Source: Lepidodermella squamata
Lineage: Eukaryota; Gastrotricha
Direction of reading: 5' to 3'
Assembly (NCBI GenBank): GCA_047495785.1
Contig: JBLDXI010000032.1
Location: forward strand, 4,092,001-4,156,000
DNA length: 64,000 nt
Position numbers and translations under genes: made by a program. Of the stretch, positions 1 through 14,354 are shown in pieces. The notes below the pieces were generated by a model. That model had not been told where the DNA came from. It ran no database searches and saw only the letters and a program-made list of their open reading frames with translations. Each line of letters opens with the position of its first letter. Within the stretch, counting starts at the first letter, position 1.

Positions 1-2702
1 AGCTTCGATAACATCTCGAATCGAAAGGTCCTTACCGTGTTAGCTTCAATGAACTATGGCGGCGAATACCCTGCGGGCCCACTTTGCACGAAATCGGTTG
101 AAATAGCACTGGATCAGCTGAGAAAGCGACCTGATTGGTTGATCGATTACGAACTAGTGATCCAGCCTATTGATGATCAGGTATAGGATATCCCGCAGAA
201 ATTATCACGGATTCTTATGAATTTATTTTAGTGTAGCGATGATGCTGCGATTTCAGTCTTCATGTCTGAAATGGAGAATAATGACATTGCATACAATAGG
301 CTGCCATTCGTAATTATACCCGAATGTATAACGTTCGGGCAATTAACCACTTCGGCTTTGACTAAGTATTACAATTTTGTTGGGGTTAGCAGCAATTATT
401 TTCAAAAAAATATAATCGGGCTAAACTTTCTGTTTTGCTCAGATTGCTTCAGGGCAAGGATCTTCAATTTTAACAGATGATCGAAGTCGCTTCAGCGAGG
501 TATTCAGCTTGGGAATTCCACCCGAACAAGTCTTCGTAGCACTGCTTGACTTCATGTCAGCTTTTAATTGGCACAGATTCGCACTTCTATCAGAAATAAG
601 TTCCTACTTCAACGAGATCGATCGATTCCTTCCGGCGTTGCTGGCACAGCGTGCAATGAATTTGATATGGCTGGGGAAAGTTACGTACAAATCGACTAAT
701 GCTGATGAAATGCTGACAGCGTTCCAAGAAATGGAGCGGTATGGCCCGCGAATCGTCCTGATCCACAGCGATTTTCCAGTCTCTGTGGCTTGTTGGCTTG
801 CTCGATTCGGATTTGCCGCGCCCAATCGCGTGATTATTCAAACTTCATGGAGCTACTTTGACCCTCTCACAGCCGAAATTCCCGAGTATGTCCGTAGCTG
901 GTGTTCAGTCGAAATGTTGATCGAAGTAGTCAGAAGTTCGTTCTACTTCGGCGATGGAATTATCAAGGATATAAGAGGCGACGAGGCACTCGATTCGGCC
1001 GGATTAGGCGGGTCTGAATTGTTCGAAAAACTCAAGGAGAGAGTGGTAGATGCAGAAAGCGATTTCTCCTTCTACATTTGGCCTCCGTTTTGCTACGATG
1101 AAGCCCTGTTTGCAGGACTTGTTCTGAACGAAGCCGAAAAGGTGCTGAAACAAAGTAATTTTCATAACTCCTAATTTTTCGTAGTTTAACTCTGTACCAG
1201 GGAACCAAACTTTATCAGACTGGACGACTGATTCAGTGAATTTCCAGATGAGAGGTGCAGAGATTCGTGATGTTTTGAAATCGGCGATTTATGCCACCAG
1301 GATGAATGGGTCGAAATCTGAAGTAATCTTCGACCCCAAAACGTCTACGAACAGCTTGGGATACACTCCGATAACATTCACGCAGGGGCAGTGGAACGGC
1401 AACGAGAGTGATAACGTCATGTTTGGATATCATAAGTCGAACGAGCGAGTTAATCCTGTGATAATAAGTCATGATAAACTTGTCTGGAGGACTGTCGACA
1501 AACTTCCTCCCAAAGATTCCATCAGAATATTTGATGTCGAAATCGACCCGATATCATCGAGCAGGAGGTTAATTTTAGAAAGTAAGGAATCTTCGTCGTT
1601 TAAATGTATAATATATTAAGCTCCCTTAATTTTCTAGCCATCAGTATTTTAATCCTGATAGTGATTTTCTTGCTACTGATTCTTTCTGCGGTTGCGTCAA
1701 GGAAAAAACTAAGGTGTATACGAGGAAGAATCTTGCAGTTTTCAGTTTGGGATGCTTCGGTCCTCATTGGAAACATGTTGATGGTTTCTCATGCGTTTGC
1801 GATTCCTTCGTTCGAAGCTATATCGTTACGTTGCTCTATCATGGCATGCATGATTGTGGTGGGATCGGCTATAATATGGATAGGTTTATTCTCAAGAGTG
1901 TTTGCAGCTTACATAACTGCAAAATCTAAAGGAGTTAGAAGAACTCTTAGTCATTTACCAGCAGCCTACTTCAATGACGCTCGAATTCCGCAAAACTATC
2001 CTGCGAGATTTACAAAATTTTTAGCGGCATTTTCCTGCTTCTTCACCGGTGTCAACTTTGGCATAATCGTTGCGATGGTAAACTTGGGCTTTATCAGAGT
2101 TGAATTGGTTTTCTTCGATTTGGAGCCATCGAAGGTAGACTCGAGCGTCTTATTCCAGCCATTTCGTTATGAATGCGCCGTCGGGCTGAATCTTTCCACT
2201 ACAGGACTGCTTTGTGCCTTGGTTTCAATTAATTCGGTTCTCATAATGGCCTGTGCAGTACATGCCTTCAAGATTCAAGTCAAAAAGAAGGTTCTAGCGT
2301 TTAGCAAGGAAGGAAAAAAATCTGCCTTGTGCATATTTTGCCAAATCAGCTTGACTGTTGCCACCGCCTTTCTCGCCATCGTCGGTTCTAAAAGCTCGGA
2401 ATTCATCCAGATAGTTGTATCTTCTTATACCATCCTAACAGCGGGGGTCAACATATCTTTTCTATACTTTGCAAAGGTTTGTTGGGTCATTTTTGTTTTA
2501 AAATACACTAATATCAATTTCAATTTCAAAGTTTATCCCATTGCTAACGTGCAAAATGTCGCCCGGAATGTCGAGTAGATCTTCTGGGATACCGCCCGAG
2601 CAGCGAGATTCGCAACGGCCCATATCGCCGTCAAATTCTAACGTCTCAATTCAAAATAGGGTTTCCATCTTTCTCAGTAAATTCCGTCAAGGCCCAAAAT
2701 AA
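1..2702 (+). CDS. GABA-B-like class C GPCR, 5' end outside window
   Basis: Exons 1-180, 232-384, 443-1154, 1201-1581, 1638-2476 and 2532-2702 join to 812 in-frame codons ending in TAA; introns are 46-58 bases with GT-AG ends. The first part is an ANF-receptor-type ligand-binding domain: the start (MNYGGEYPAGPLC, then a conserved ALDQLR helix) and the segment before SRFSEVF align by eye with the venus-flytrap lobe of GABA-B receptors. From 1638 on there are seven hydrophobic helices, starting with ISILILIVIFLL. A serine/proline-rich cytoplasmic tail is encoded by the last exon; without removing the 2477-2531 intron the frame stops early at 2578. AATAAA lies at 2708-2713. The protein should be a plasma-membrane metabotropic receptor; the ligand is unknown. 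The signal peptide and N-terminus lie before the window. Confidence 0.88.
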
Positions 2703-2910
2703 GCCGTAATAAAATTGCGATTACATAGCAGCATTACATTCTATTTCGGATGCAGTTAAAAGCCGGAAACTTTCGATGCAGTAAATGTCTGACGACTTTT
2801 AGGTGACTGTCCATGATCTTTTATTTCATCACCGAAAGCTCATTTTAGTACAAGATGTCGAAGAGGTCTCAACAGAAAATCAGAGAACAATTCGTTAGAG
2901 AACAGACAAT

Positions 2911-5863
<2,953 letters not shown>

Positions 5864-6107
5864 TTTAGTCCTAACTGATAAAAGAGGCCACGAAATTCCG
5901 TCACGCAACGTTTTGACTGTGTATCAGCTTGCAACCTGAGTCCACCTTATGCGCAGATGCTGCTTTTGGACATTTGTTTTCCCTATTTTTATTTAATTAA
6001 TATCAAACATTCACTCTTTTACAGCCTTAATTTGTCAAAAGCAGAGAATCAATTAGCAGATTAAATATTGCGCGAAAATTTCTGATCAGCGTTTTTCGAT
6101 TAATAGA

Positions 6108-8542
6108 TCACAGACTTAACTTAGGAACATATAATATAACAGAGATAATGGATGAATATACAAGACAAACAGTTGCCAGAGCAATTGATCGTTCGTTTAC
6201 ACTTTCCGCAGGAAGGACACCTAAAAGAAAAGCTGTGACAAAAATCGTAACGGCTGAATTGTAAGCCGCAAGGCCGAGGCAGTAGACATGTCGATACTGG
6301 GCAGTTGTTTCAAAATTATTCTTAGCATTTAGTAGATGTCTCATCCTGAAAACGTAACAGCAGGCAGTAATAGAGATCAGGCCGAGGAAACCTCCGATAC
6401 CAGCCAACCAGTAAACACCGGCTTGAGATGCGCAGAACTCAACCGATCGATCATAGTAATTGTCCGTAATTAGGTCATAGGATAATGGCGTCGTAATGAC
6501 GCTGACTAGACGCGGAGGGTCGGCTACAAAAGCCCAGATTAAAACGGCTAAAATTGCGATAACGTTCAGCACAGTTACTCGGGCAATCTTGGTTCTGTCC
6601 CACAGGTACTCCCATTTGACCTTTTCGTAACTGCGCAGTTTATTCATCACGTCCTGGATGATTTTTTCGGAATTGGCTGAAGATGCTATTGAGTTGCTGC
6701 TTGAAGGCGGACGAGTCTGAAAAGTTCCGAATTTAAAGCTGATTCGGCTAACACGTCCCTTCTCGGTTGTGTCAATAATGCATCGGACGGATAAACTGAC
6801 AATCTGAACCGCCGAATAATTCACCAGCCAAGCTAGCCCTGACAATCCTAGGGAGAAACCGGCGCCACATATCTTGGTATTGCTGTTATTAGGCTGGATA
6901 GCTAGCATAATGGCAGAGAGGTCCAAACATAAGTATCCAATCAGAGGATAAACATTCATTGACCGGGGCTGTGATGGATAGGATTTGTCAAATTTAAAGG
7001 ATAATGCAACTTGAACCATGAAAATAACTGCCGATAAACCAGCGAAAATTTGAAATATAATTCCTGATAAGGTTGTTTGAAAGTGATTGATTGTTGAGAG
7101 ATCTTTTGGCGCCTGGCCAGTTGCTGTGTACCACATCGGAGGTAAGGGAGTAGTGACTTCATAGCCCGATAAGTTGAAAAGGTCATCACCTTTATTTTCG
7201 GCTATTGCAAATAACCGTGGCGTCTTTCCGTTGTTAACGTACTGGAATAGGAATAATTTGTCGAAGTCCAGCTCGAGTCGCTTCGAGTACCTGATTCGTC
7301 CTGTTCTTACGCCGGTATAAGTTGTATTTGCTGATGTTTGATTCAACAAACCCATTATAACTTCAGACTTTACCCCAATCGATGAATCTTCAATTAATGA
7401 CATGTTATAGCTGTGAAAAACAACAAAAATAATAAGTACTCAAGTTGGCAAAATTAAGGAATGATCTACCTTAATTTTAGGATATTTTCAGTGTCTCTTA
7501 GAGAAAAGAGAGCCATAGCCATACTATCATGGCATTGCAATCGAAGACCGTAGTCCAACGGAATTTTTCTATTTAGAGCAGTCATCATTCTTTGCTCGAA
7601 TTCCCGGCCGTCATAGCCGAGGTCCGTTTTTGTCGCATCATAGGCAGTTGTGTTGAAGCCGTGGTAGATTGTTATCTTAATTTGTTCGATCACCATTTGC
7701 TTTGTACATCCGGGTAATAAAGTAATGCTCGGCGAATCTGGGTCAAAGTAGACTCTGTTGTATAAAATGAAAACATAACGTGGGGCTGTCATGCCCAAGA
7801 AGTAGGTCACACACAAGAACTTGACAACAGCAGGCAATTCTACCGCTGATAGGACGATAACTCTGGCATCGCTATCTCTCAACGGTGCGAGTGTAGCAGT
7901 ATCAATATCTTGGACGCCGTCGAAATAAACAACAGATATGTTGTTAGCAATTGCCAACGAGTAGAAACCCTTCGAAATTATGTCGTTGTTGACGTTGCCT
8001 GAAAATGACAATAGGCCGACTTGTTGCCATTTGCCTACAAATTTGACCGCTATCATCATCGCCAGCATGTTCGCCTCTCCTGGCGGGACAAGCTTGTACA
8101 AGTTAGGGAAACGTTGCCGATTTGCTGTAAATAACGCCCCGCCGCACCCGCTTGTAATTTGAATCATGTTGAAGTAGCGAACGAGGCCGGTTGACGTTTG
8201 ACATGCGAACGAACTGCCGACTACTACCGGAGCGATGAAATGGCTGGGCTGTTCGTATTTCTGCTGAAAGGTTTCGATGAAATCCATGAAAAGTCTGGGA
8301 GATTTTGAGGCTAGTGCGCCCTCGTCAGCGAAGTGAATTTTAGCTCGGTAACCGGGCATTAAGTTGTTTGATTTGTTATTGAAAGCATCGGCCGCAATTT
8401 GCATGGCTGTCATGCAGGCTAGGCCGTTTCGAGGCTCGTCGCCAGTCTGAGGTACCAACGTGAAAATTACTAGCGTTTTCGGCTCATCCGCGCTAACTGC
8501 TGAGACAAGTGTCGGAAAAATTACAGCGAAAAGGATGAACAT
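6108..8542 (-). CDS. GABA-B-like class C GPCR
   Basis: Two exons (7470-8542 and 6108-7410, intron 59 bases) give 791 aa. The ATG at 8542 opens a clear signal peptide (MFILFAVIFPTLVSAVSA). Residues about 20-360 form the ANF-receptor ligand-binding domain, with the conserved run NRQRFPNLYKLVPPGE and the KWQQVGLLS strand. The intron falls just before the membrane-proximal part. The second exon encodes seven helices; the end reads YNSAVTIFVTAF ... VYSSIISVILYVPKL, which matches the TM6-TM7 signature of GABA-B receptors. There is almost no cytoplasmic tail after TM7, so the coiled coil used by vertebrate GABA-B subunits for dimerisation is absent. It is divergently arranged with the very similar gene at 9211. 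Confidence 0.92.
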
Positions 8543-9210
8543 GTCTTAATGATGCAGAGATGAGCTGCTAATCCTAGCAGCAGCTATCATTGATCTTAGG
8601 CGTAAGATTGATTACAATATTGTCTCTGCAGACTAATTATCCTTAAAACTATTCTGTCTTTATCAGGCTCTAAATTGTGAACTGCGTCCTATCAATCGCT
8701 AATGAATAACACATATTCATCACAATAATCGGTCATCTTTTTTCCACATGAATGTCTGTGAGGTTCGTTCCAATGATGAGATTGATAATCACATGACATT
8801 TTTGTTTTGACGAATCCGACAGTCAAGACCAATTTGGCTTATTTGATAAAGATTTGATAGACTTGGTGATCTGACTAAAAAAATACCCAGCTTCAACGAG
8901 TTCATTTTCTTAATTTTGTTTGATTTGTCGTAATGGAAAAGCGCACTACGATATCTGAGAGCGAAATTAAGATTTTGGGGCTTATTTATCCGAATGACGC
9001 ATCCATCGAATTCGAGCAGCGCGGTTATTCATATGATAAATCGAATGCTGTACTCTTAGATTTCAGTCAATATTATGAGTTTTCACACAGTCGAAATGAC
9101 CCGCCTCTTTTAATTTTCCTAATGCTTTCGCAGCGTGACGTTCGAAGATTCTCTTCGACCCAGTTTATTTGAAAGTTAGAAGCTTCTCATTTTGCATTCA
9201 GCTGAAAAGC
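8543..9210. promoter_or_regulatory. Shared intergenic region between two divergent receptor genes
   Basis: This 668-base stretch separates the start codons of two paralogous class C receptors read in opposite directions, so it must hold both promoters. A pyrimidine-rich 3' splice acceptor ending TTTGCATTCAG lies at about 9192-9202, eight bases before the ATG at 9211. That implies a 5'UTR intron or a trans-splice site for the plus-strand gene. A short open frame from an ATG at 8933 (79 codons) lies upstream; I treat it as chance or an upstream ORF. No other clear motif was seen. Confidence 0.4.
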
Positions 9211-11622
9211 ATGACTATCTCAAAGTTCTTTTCTTTTATCATTGTATCACTAGCGATTTCTCCCTTAATCGATTACATTCCGAGAATAGTAACGAGCCAA
9301 GGAATTGAAGAAAAGAATCTGGTTATTTTGGCTTTGGTACCCAAAACTGGCGATGAACCGAGAGATGGCCGAATGTGCATGGCAGCAATGCAACTCGCAG
9401 TTGACGCTTTCAACAACAAATCCAAGGTCTACTTACCAGGCTATCGGGTTCTAATTCAGTTTGCTGACGAAGGTAAAGGAGCTTCCCAAGCTCCTCGGCA
9501 AGTGCTGAATTACGTCGCCAGCTTCAACAATTCAAACTCCAGCTTTATTATAGCTCCCGTTGTAGTAGGAAGTTTGTTCCTTTGCCAGACTTCATCTGAT
9601 TTAGCCCGCTACTACAACATGATCCAGATAACCCCAAGTTGCGCCGGCCCGTTGTACATCGCCAATCGCAAAAGATTCCCTAATTTGTACAAGGTCGTTC
9701 CGCCAGGCGAGTTGAACCTTGTCGGAATGATTTTGTTCATTAAACGGATTGGGAAATGGCAACAGCTCGGCTTGCTTTCGAATTCCGCGAATGTTAACAA
9801 CGACATTTTGCTTAGGACACTTTACTCGATGGCAATCCATGAAGGCATTCAAATTGTTTATTTCGCCGGCCTTCAGGATATAGATAACTCAGTTTTGGAG
9901 CCGTTAAGAGACAGCGATGCTCGAGCCATTGTTTTCTTAGCTGTCGAGCTGCCTGCTATGATTAGATTCATGTGTTTTACCTATCAATTGGAAATGCGAG
10001 CACCACGGTACGTTTTCATTTTCCTAATCCGGGCTTACTTCGACCCAGACACGCCTGGCCTACCCCTGCCGCCCGGCTGTACGAGGTCGATGTTGATCGA
10101 GCAGATGAAAATAAGCTTTTACAGTGGATCAGTGCTAGCCGCTGACAGAAATTACGGCATGACAGATTTCGGGTATGACCTGCCTGAATTCGAACGGAGA
10201 TTCGCGGCAATGACCAACAACAGTCGTCTGCCTGATTTTCCCCAGAGGCAGCAATGCCACGACTCAATGGCAATGGCTCTTCTTACTCTGAGAGAATCGG
10301 AAACCGCCCTGAAACAGCAGTTTAATTCAACTTTAAGCGATCACGTTACCCAATCTGATTTGGTGATGAAAGTCATGAATCAAACTGCTGCAAAGACCGA
10401 CTTTAACGGAATCCGAATTGGCAGGATCAAATTTTCATCGCGATTGGAGCTGGACAGGGAGTACGTTTACGTCTATCAATACCTGAACGGTAAACAGCAG
10501 AAAATTTTAGCCGGAGCCATCAATACTGGCGACGATTTTTACAATATGTCGATTTACAACTTTACGCTCATGCAACCTATTGAATGGCAAACAAGTTCGA
10601 AACTACCTCCTAAGGATTTGTCCGAAATCGCACATATATTTGACAAAATTTCCCTCACCCTTTTACCGCTGATTGCTTCACTGGCCGCGGTTCTTTTCGT
10701 TTTTCAAATTATAGGAATTGCTACTGTCGTAATAAGGAATTCGAGTAGCACAACGCCTACGATGGAAACCGTCCCGCTAATTGGTTACGCTTTCATCAAC
10801 GTCGCGGCTGTAGTGATATCAGTGCAACCTTCACGGCTCAATTACGGAATATGCCATGCAAAATACCTAGCAGCAGGTTTTGGTCTCGCTATTTCGACCT
10901 GCTACTCTTCGATTCAAATTTTCAGCATTGCTTCGTTATTTCGCAGCAAGAAATCGAACTCTCACAATGTTAACAATCAAACCTTGGCCAACACAGTGGC
11001 ATCATCATCCGATGCCAACAATGAAACTGTTAAATCAAGAAGAAATTTTACTAGTTCTAAAATGTACACCGATGAAATTCATCATCAACCTAAGTCATTG
11101 CGAAAAATTACTCTGCGCCATTTTTGGAACAGCACAATTTTGGTGGTCATCCTATCACTCGTTTTATTCTTCGCAATAATTATTCTGGTATGGATCTTTA
11201 TCATATCCCCGCCGTCCGTGATTACAATGGTTACCTCGAGGGTACTTTACGACAGTCGTCTTGATATTTACTTCGATTACCGAGTTGAGCTGTGTTCAGC
11301 TGCGTTCGAGTCTTATTGGCTCGCTGCCATCGGAGGTTCGCTTGGTCTTATCTCATTGATATCCTGTTTGTACGTATTCAAAATTCGTCAAATTCTGAAA
11401 GATGAATCGCGGTTTGAGAAGCGGCTACACCACAGGCATGTTCGAAGCATTTGCATCGCTACGTATAACTCAACAACGCTGCTCTTCTTTTCGGCTTTCA
11501 TCGTCGCTGTCATACCAGCCGAGCATATAGATACGCAATCCACAGCTTTGGCAATTGTCTGCTTAATTTACTCAGCATTATTAAGCGGAGTGATGATAAT
11601 ACCTAAATTAGCAAAATTATAA
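9211..11622 (+). CDS. GABA-B-like class C GPCR, single coding exon
   Basis: The frame is open without introns for 803 aa from ATG 9211. That ATG is chosen because it opens a signal peptide (MTISKFFSFIIVSLAIS). The ligand-binding lobe carries ALVPKTGDEPRDGR, CMAAMQLAVDAFNNKS and NRKRFPNLYKVVPPGE, nearly the same as the minus-strand neighbour. Seven transmembrane helices occupy about residues 485-800, with a long basic, serine-rich loop between helices 3 and 4 (around residue 590-640). The end, YNSTTLLFFSAF ... IYSALLSGVMIIPKLAKL, is the class C TM6-TM7 region. The neighbour has an intron where this gene has none, so one copy lost or gained it. Probable plasma-membrane metabotropic receptor; ligand unknown. 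Confidence 0.93.
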   Translation: MTISKFFSFIIVSLAISPLIDYIPRIVTSQGIEEKNLVILALVPKTGDEPRDGRMCMAAMQLAVDAFNNKSKVYLPGYRVLIQFADEGKGASQAPRQVLNYVASFNNSNSSFIIAPVVVGSLFLCQTSSDLARYYNMIQITPSCAGPLYIANRKRFPNLYKVVPPGELNLVGMILFIKRIGKWQQLGLLSNSANVNNDILLRTLYSMAIHEGIQIVYFAGLQDIDNSVLEPLRDSDARAIVFLAVELPAMIRFMCFTYQLEMRAPRYVFIFLIRAYFDPDTPGLPLPPGCTRSMLIEQMKISFYSGSVLAADRNYGMTDFGYDLPEFERRFAAMTNNSRLPDFPQRQQCHDSMAMALLTLRESETALKQQFNSTLSDHVTQSDLVMKVMNQTAAKTDFNGIRIGRIKFSSRLELDREYVYVYQYLNGKQQKILAGAINTGDDFYNMSIYNFTLMQPIEWQTSSKLPPKDLSEIAHIFDKISLTLLPLIASLAAVLFVFQIIGIATVVIRNSSSTTPTMETVPLIGYAFINVAAVVISVQPSRLNYGICHAKYLAAGFGLAISTCYSSIQIFSIASLFRSKKSNSHNVNNQTLANTVASSSDANNETVKSRRNFTSSKMYTDEIHHQPKSLRKITLRHFWNSTILVVILSLVLFFAIIILVWIFIISPPSVITMVTSRVLYDSRLDIYFDYRVELCSAAFESYWLAAIGGSLGLISLISCLYVFKIRQILKDESRFEKRLHHRHVRSICIATYNSTTLLFFSAFIVAVIPAEHIDTQSTALAIVCLIYSALLSGVMIIPKLAKL

Positions 11623-11900
11623 TGATAATTCAGTAAAAAATCTAGGTTGGACGATATATTGTGAAGAGGTAAATATTATCTCTTTATTGAGAAAAATCAT
11701 ACCGCAATATTTTTTAGAAAAAACAAAGCTAAACCTATCAGTTATTGTTTCTATTCCATCGGCCCGAATCAGTTTTTATCGAGATTTTCGATTTAGGGAG
11801 TAATATCAAGTTTTTGCCGCTACGGATGATTGGAACTGCTTGTGACTTTGATTTCTCCTGAAATAAAAATAAAATGATACCATTGTCAACAATTGGATAT

Positions 11901-12176
11901 CTATTCAATTACTGATAAAAGCAATGGTCGCCAGTTTAACAGCCGATCATCGACGAATGAACTATCTGGCCGGCCAGGGATTAAATATTTGTTGTAGGTC
12001 GACATTGCTCGATTAGCAGTGGGTTCGTCAATTGCGCCATCAGTATCAAACGTCTTGTGGTTGATTGGCCTCAACTTCATCCCGAGATAGTCCTTGAATT
12101 TGGCTGGATATATTCGATAACCGCCAGCAATGGCTACTATCATAGCTATAAAATAGGCAGAGTATAATAAATTCAT
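11901..12176 (-). CDS. Small secreted protein, unknown
   Basis: A 91-aa frame opens at ATG 12176 with a signal peptide (MNLLYSAYFIAMIVAIAGG) and ends at TAG 11901. The mature part is about 70 residues, has no cysteine, and contains YRIYPAKFKDYLGMKLRP followed by an acidic patch. The ATG follows a strong acceptor-like run (TTTTATTTTAGTTTCAG) by one base, so a 5'UTR intron or trans-splice site is likely. It is the last of three tandem small secreted-protein genes on this strand (152 bases from the next). I do not recognise the family. A peptide precursor is possible but no convincing dibasic-amidation site is visible. Confidence 0.55.
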   Translation of the reverse strand: MNLLYSAYFIAMIVAIAGGYRIYPAKFKDYLGMKLRPINHKTFDTDGAIDEPTANRAMSTYNKYLIPGRPDSSFVDDRLLNWRPLLLSVIE

Positions 12177-12328
12177 TCTGAAACTAAAATAAAATCTCCA
12201 TCGTTTTCTCCCATATTTATTTATAAAACAGCATGAAACTACTCCCACAGTTCACTCCCTAACAAACAATGAATAGGATTTCAAATTATTTATCACAGCT
12301 TCAAAATGTTTTAATATTTGGCTCGCAG

Positions 12329-12808
12329 TTATCCTTTCGATTTCGAGGGAAGTTTTCTCGCCAATCGGTTGTCATTATTCGCCGCGACTACGCCGGCCAG
12401 TGGTGGGGCTATGGTGTAAACAGCCTTGATCGATCCAAGCCATTGTTTCCTCATCGACTCCCGCTGGTCTGACTCTCGAGTGGCGGCTTGTATAGCAGGA
12501 GTTTTATCGCCGCTCTTGGCCGCCCCATTTTCACGCCATTTTCGCGCCAGACTTGCCAACTTGCGGAACGTAGCCTCCGCTGCGCTTTGCGTTATAATTT
12601 TAACAGGATGCGCTGGCATCTGACTGGCATCGACTTTAGCCCACGCAGCTAACACTTTGTCGATTTCGCCGCTCATTTTCGAGTTGAGTCGCGGAGGAAT
12701 GGCATGCCGGATGACAGCGGCTTGAAGAGATGCGTTTCTCTTGAGATCCACTGCTCCTGCAACTGCCAGGTAAGTCGCCGAAAGGATGAACAAAAGTTTG
12801 AGGAACAT
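12329..12808 (-). CDS. Secreted protein of a two-member family, longer copy
   Basis: 159 aa from ATG 12808. A signal peptide (MFLKLLFILSATYLAVAGA) is followed by a basic, alanine-rich, cysteine-free protein. The central helix-forming stretch SGEIDKVLAAWAKV ... FRKLASLARKWR aligns with SGEVDRVLSAWGHR ... FQKLATLGRNYR in the next gene upstream, and PPLAGVVAANNDN aligns with QPLLGVVDDENN. The two genes are therefore paralogues by tandem duplication, 163 bases apart. No known domain recognised. Likely an extracellular protein or a precursor cut at basic residues. Confidence 0.7.
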   Translation of the reverse strand: MFLKLLFILSATYLAVAGAVDLKRNASLQAAVIRHAIPPRLNSKMSGEIDKVLAAWAKVDASQMPAHPVKIITQSAAEATFRKLASLARKWRENGAAKSGDKTPAIQAATRESDQRESMRKQWLGSIKAVYTIAPPLAGVVAANNDNRLARKLPSKSKG

Positions 12809-12971
12809 TATTTCTCAACAGAAATGACCTGGCTCAGTCGGGTTATAAAAATGATTTTTTGCGTCCAAAGCAACGCGCAATAAATTTTTTATTAGAAACG
12901 GGAGTAACATAAGTGTTTGGCGCATTGTCAGAATTGCTTTCAGGACGCGTGATAGAATCCTCATTTTTATT

Positions 12972-13391
12972 TCAAATTTCTTTCAAGTGCGCTTTCAATA
13001 GAGCGTCAAGGATTTCAGGAGTCAATACGTAGTTGGCGCCGTTGTTTTCGTCATCTACCACGCCTAGTAATGGCTGCTTTTTGAAAGTCGCCGCGTTTCG
13101 AGCCTTATCCCGACCTTGTTTTTCACGAGGCAGAATGACGACGACATTAGTAGGCATTCTCCGATATGACTGCTGATTTCGATAATTGCGCCCGAGCGTT
13201 GCGAGTTTTTGAAACAGGTCGCTCTCCTCCCGAGTGGACAATCGATGGCCCCATGCCGACAGCACTCTATCGACCTCGCCTGATATTGCTTTGCTTGCCG
13301 GCAGTTTTGACGACGGTTGCCTGAAAGCTGATGTGAAGTAATGGCTCAACGCCATCAGCCAGAAAATGAAACATTTAAAATCCATAAGCAT
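12972..13391 (-). CDS. Secreted protein of a two-member family, shorter copy
   Basis: 139 aa from ATG 13391 (an in-frame ATG at 13385 is the alternative). It begins with a hydrophobic leader (MLMDFKCFIFWLMALSHYFTSA). The conserved block SGEVDRVLSAW ... LFQKLATLGRNYR and the later LLGVVDDENNG are shared with the neighbouring gene at 12329. The C-terminus ends in a predicted amphipathic helix (LTPEILDALLKAHLKEI). It is arginine/lysine-rich and cysteine-free after the leader. Function unknown; the shared block is the only strong evidence of selection. Confidence 0.7.
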   Translation of the reverse strand: MLMDFKCFIFWLMALSHYFTSAFRQPSSKLPASKAISGEVDRVLSAWGHRLSTREESDLFQKLATLGRNYRNQQSYRRMPTNVVVILPREKQGRDKARNAATFKKQPLLGVVDDENNGANYVLTPEILDALLKAHLKEI

Positions 13392-14354
13392 AAAAGTTGT
13401 CTCGAAATTTCGGAATTGAATGAACAAATTTGTCGTTTCTGTTGTGCGTGGGATTGTCTCGTCACGGATGAATAATCATATTTCGTTATTGCGCATTTTA
13501 TTAGGTGGCCACTTGGCAAATATGTGCGCTGTCCAAACGGAAACAAATGCCCATTAATTATAAATATATGTAAATTTAATATAGCTTATTATCGGTTTTT
13601 TTTGTAAAATCGATTTCGAGAAACTAAACAACCAACTGGGCAGACAAAGCGCAAAACCTTTCCTAGCGATCCTCCGGGATTAGAGATCTAAATGTAGCTA
13701 TGAATTGTCGTTTCTATATTGGTCAGCCGGAGTTATTTAGGCCAAACTGACTAAATTGAATTTTGTAGTTTTTCGATGTATTAGACGATAAAATGAACAA
13801 AATAACACGAATATCAAATTGTTCATCGCTCTTGAATCATTTCCCTGATTAATCATACAATTACGTTATTTTACTCGTTCAAAATTATATCAATATTTGC
13901 CACAAGTAACAATAAGTTCGAGTAATTGCATCCGAGTTTATCAAGCCGGTATCGCCATATTCTTCAGCCATTGCATTGGCAGTGGTGACAAGCGTTCGTT
14001 TTGATATTGAACCTTGAAACGCTGATTATAAAGGAACTTGGAGATGAACCGCCCGACCCTATGAGGATGCACTTCTTCACTCGGACCAATGTTCGCTTTA
14101 TGTACGCAGTAGAATTCACACTGCTCTCTTTGGGCTGGAAAAGCCGAAAAACCCGCACCTGCCACCCGCCTATTATTGTCGTATTTTTCCGATATGACTG
14201 TTCCCAAAATCTCGATCAACGGATGTGGGTCATTGTGTCAAGACTTTGACGGGTAGTAATCGAAAATGTCGTAGTCATTATGATTCCGACGTGATCGACG
14301 CCTCAGGAGCGGTTAGCTGATAGGTAGATAAAACTCAAAACGCAAAAGAGGGTT
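13392..14354. other. Intergenic, with a broken minus-strand frame
   Basis: A/T-rich spacer between the small secreted genes and the glycosyltransferase array. On the minus strand an open stretch from about 14238 to 13941 (about 97 codons, containing EQCEFYCVHKANIG) has no ATG. It is preceded in the same frame by a stop and then another short open piece (NDYDIFDYYPSKS). It could be a decayed gene or an exon whose partner I cannot find. The rest shows no gene. Confidence 0.3.

Noticed and set aside
8933-9172. 79-codon plus-strand ATG frame upstream of the receptor at 9211
   Set aside because: No signal peptide, domain or paralogue; lies in a promoter/5'UTR region. At most an upstream ORF.
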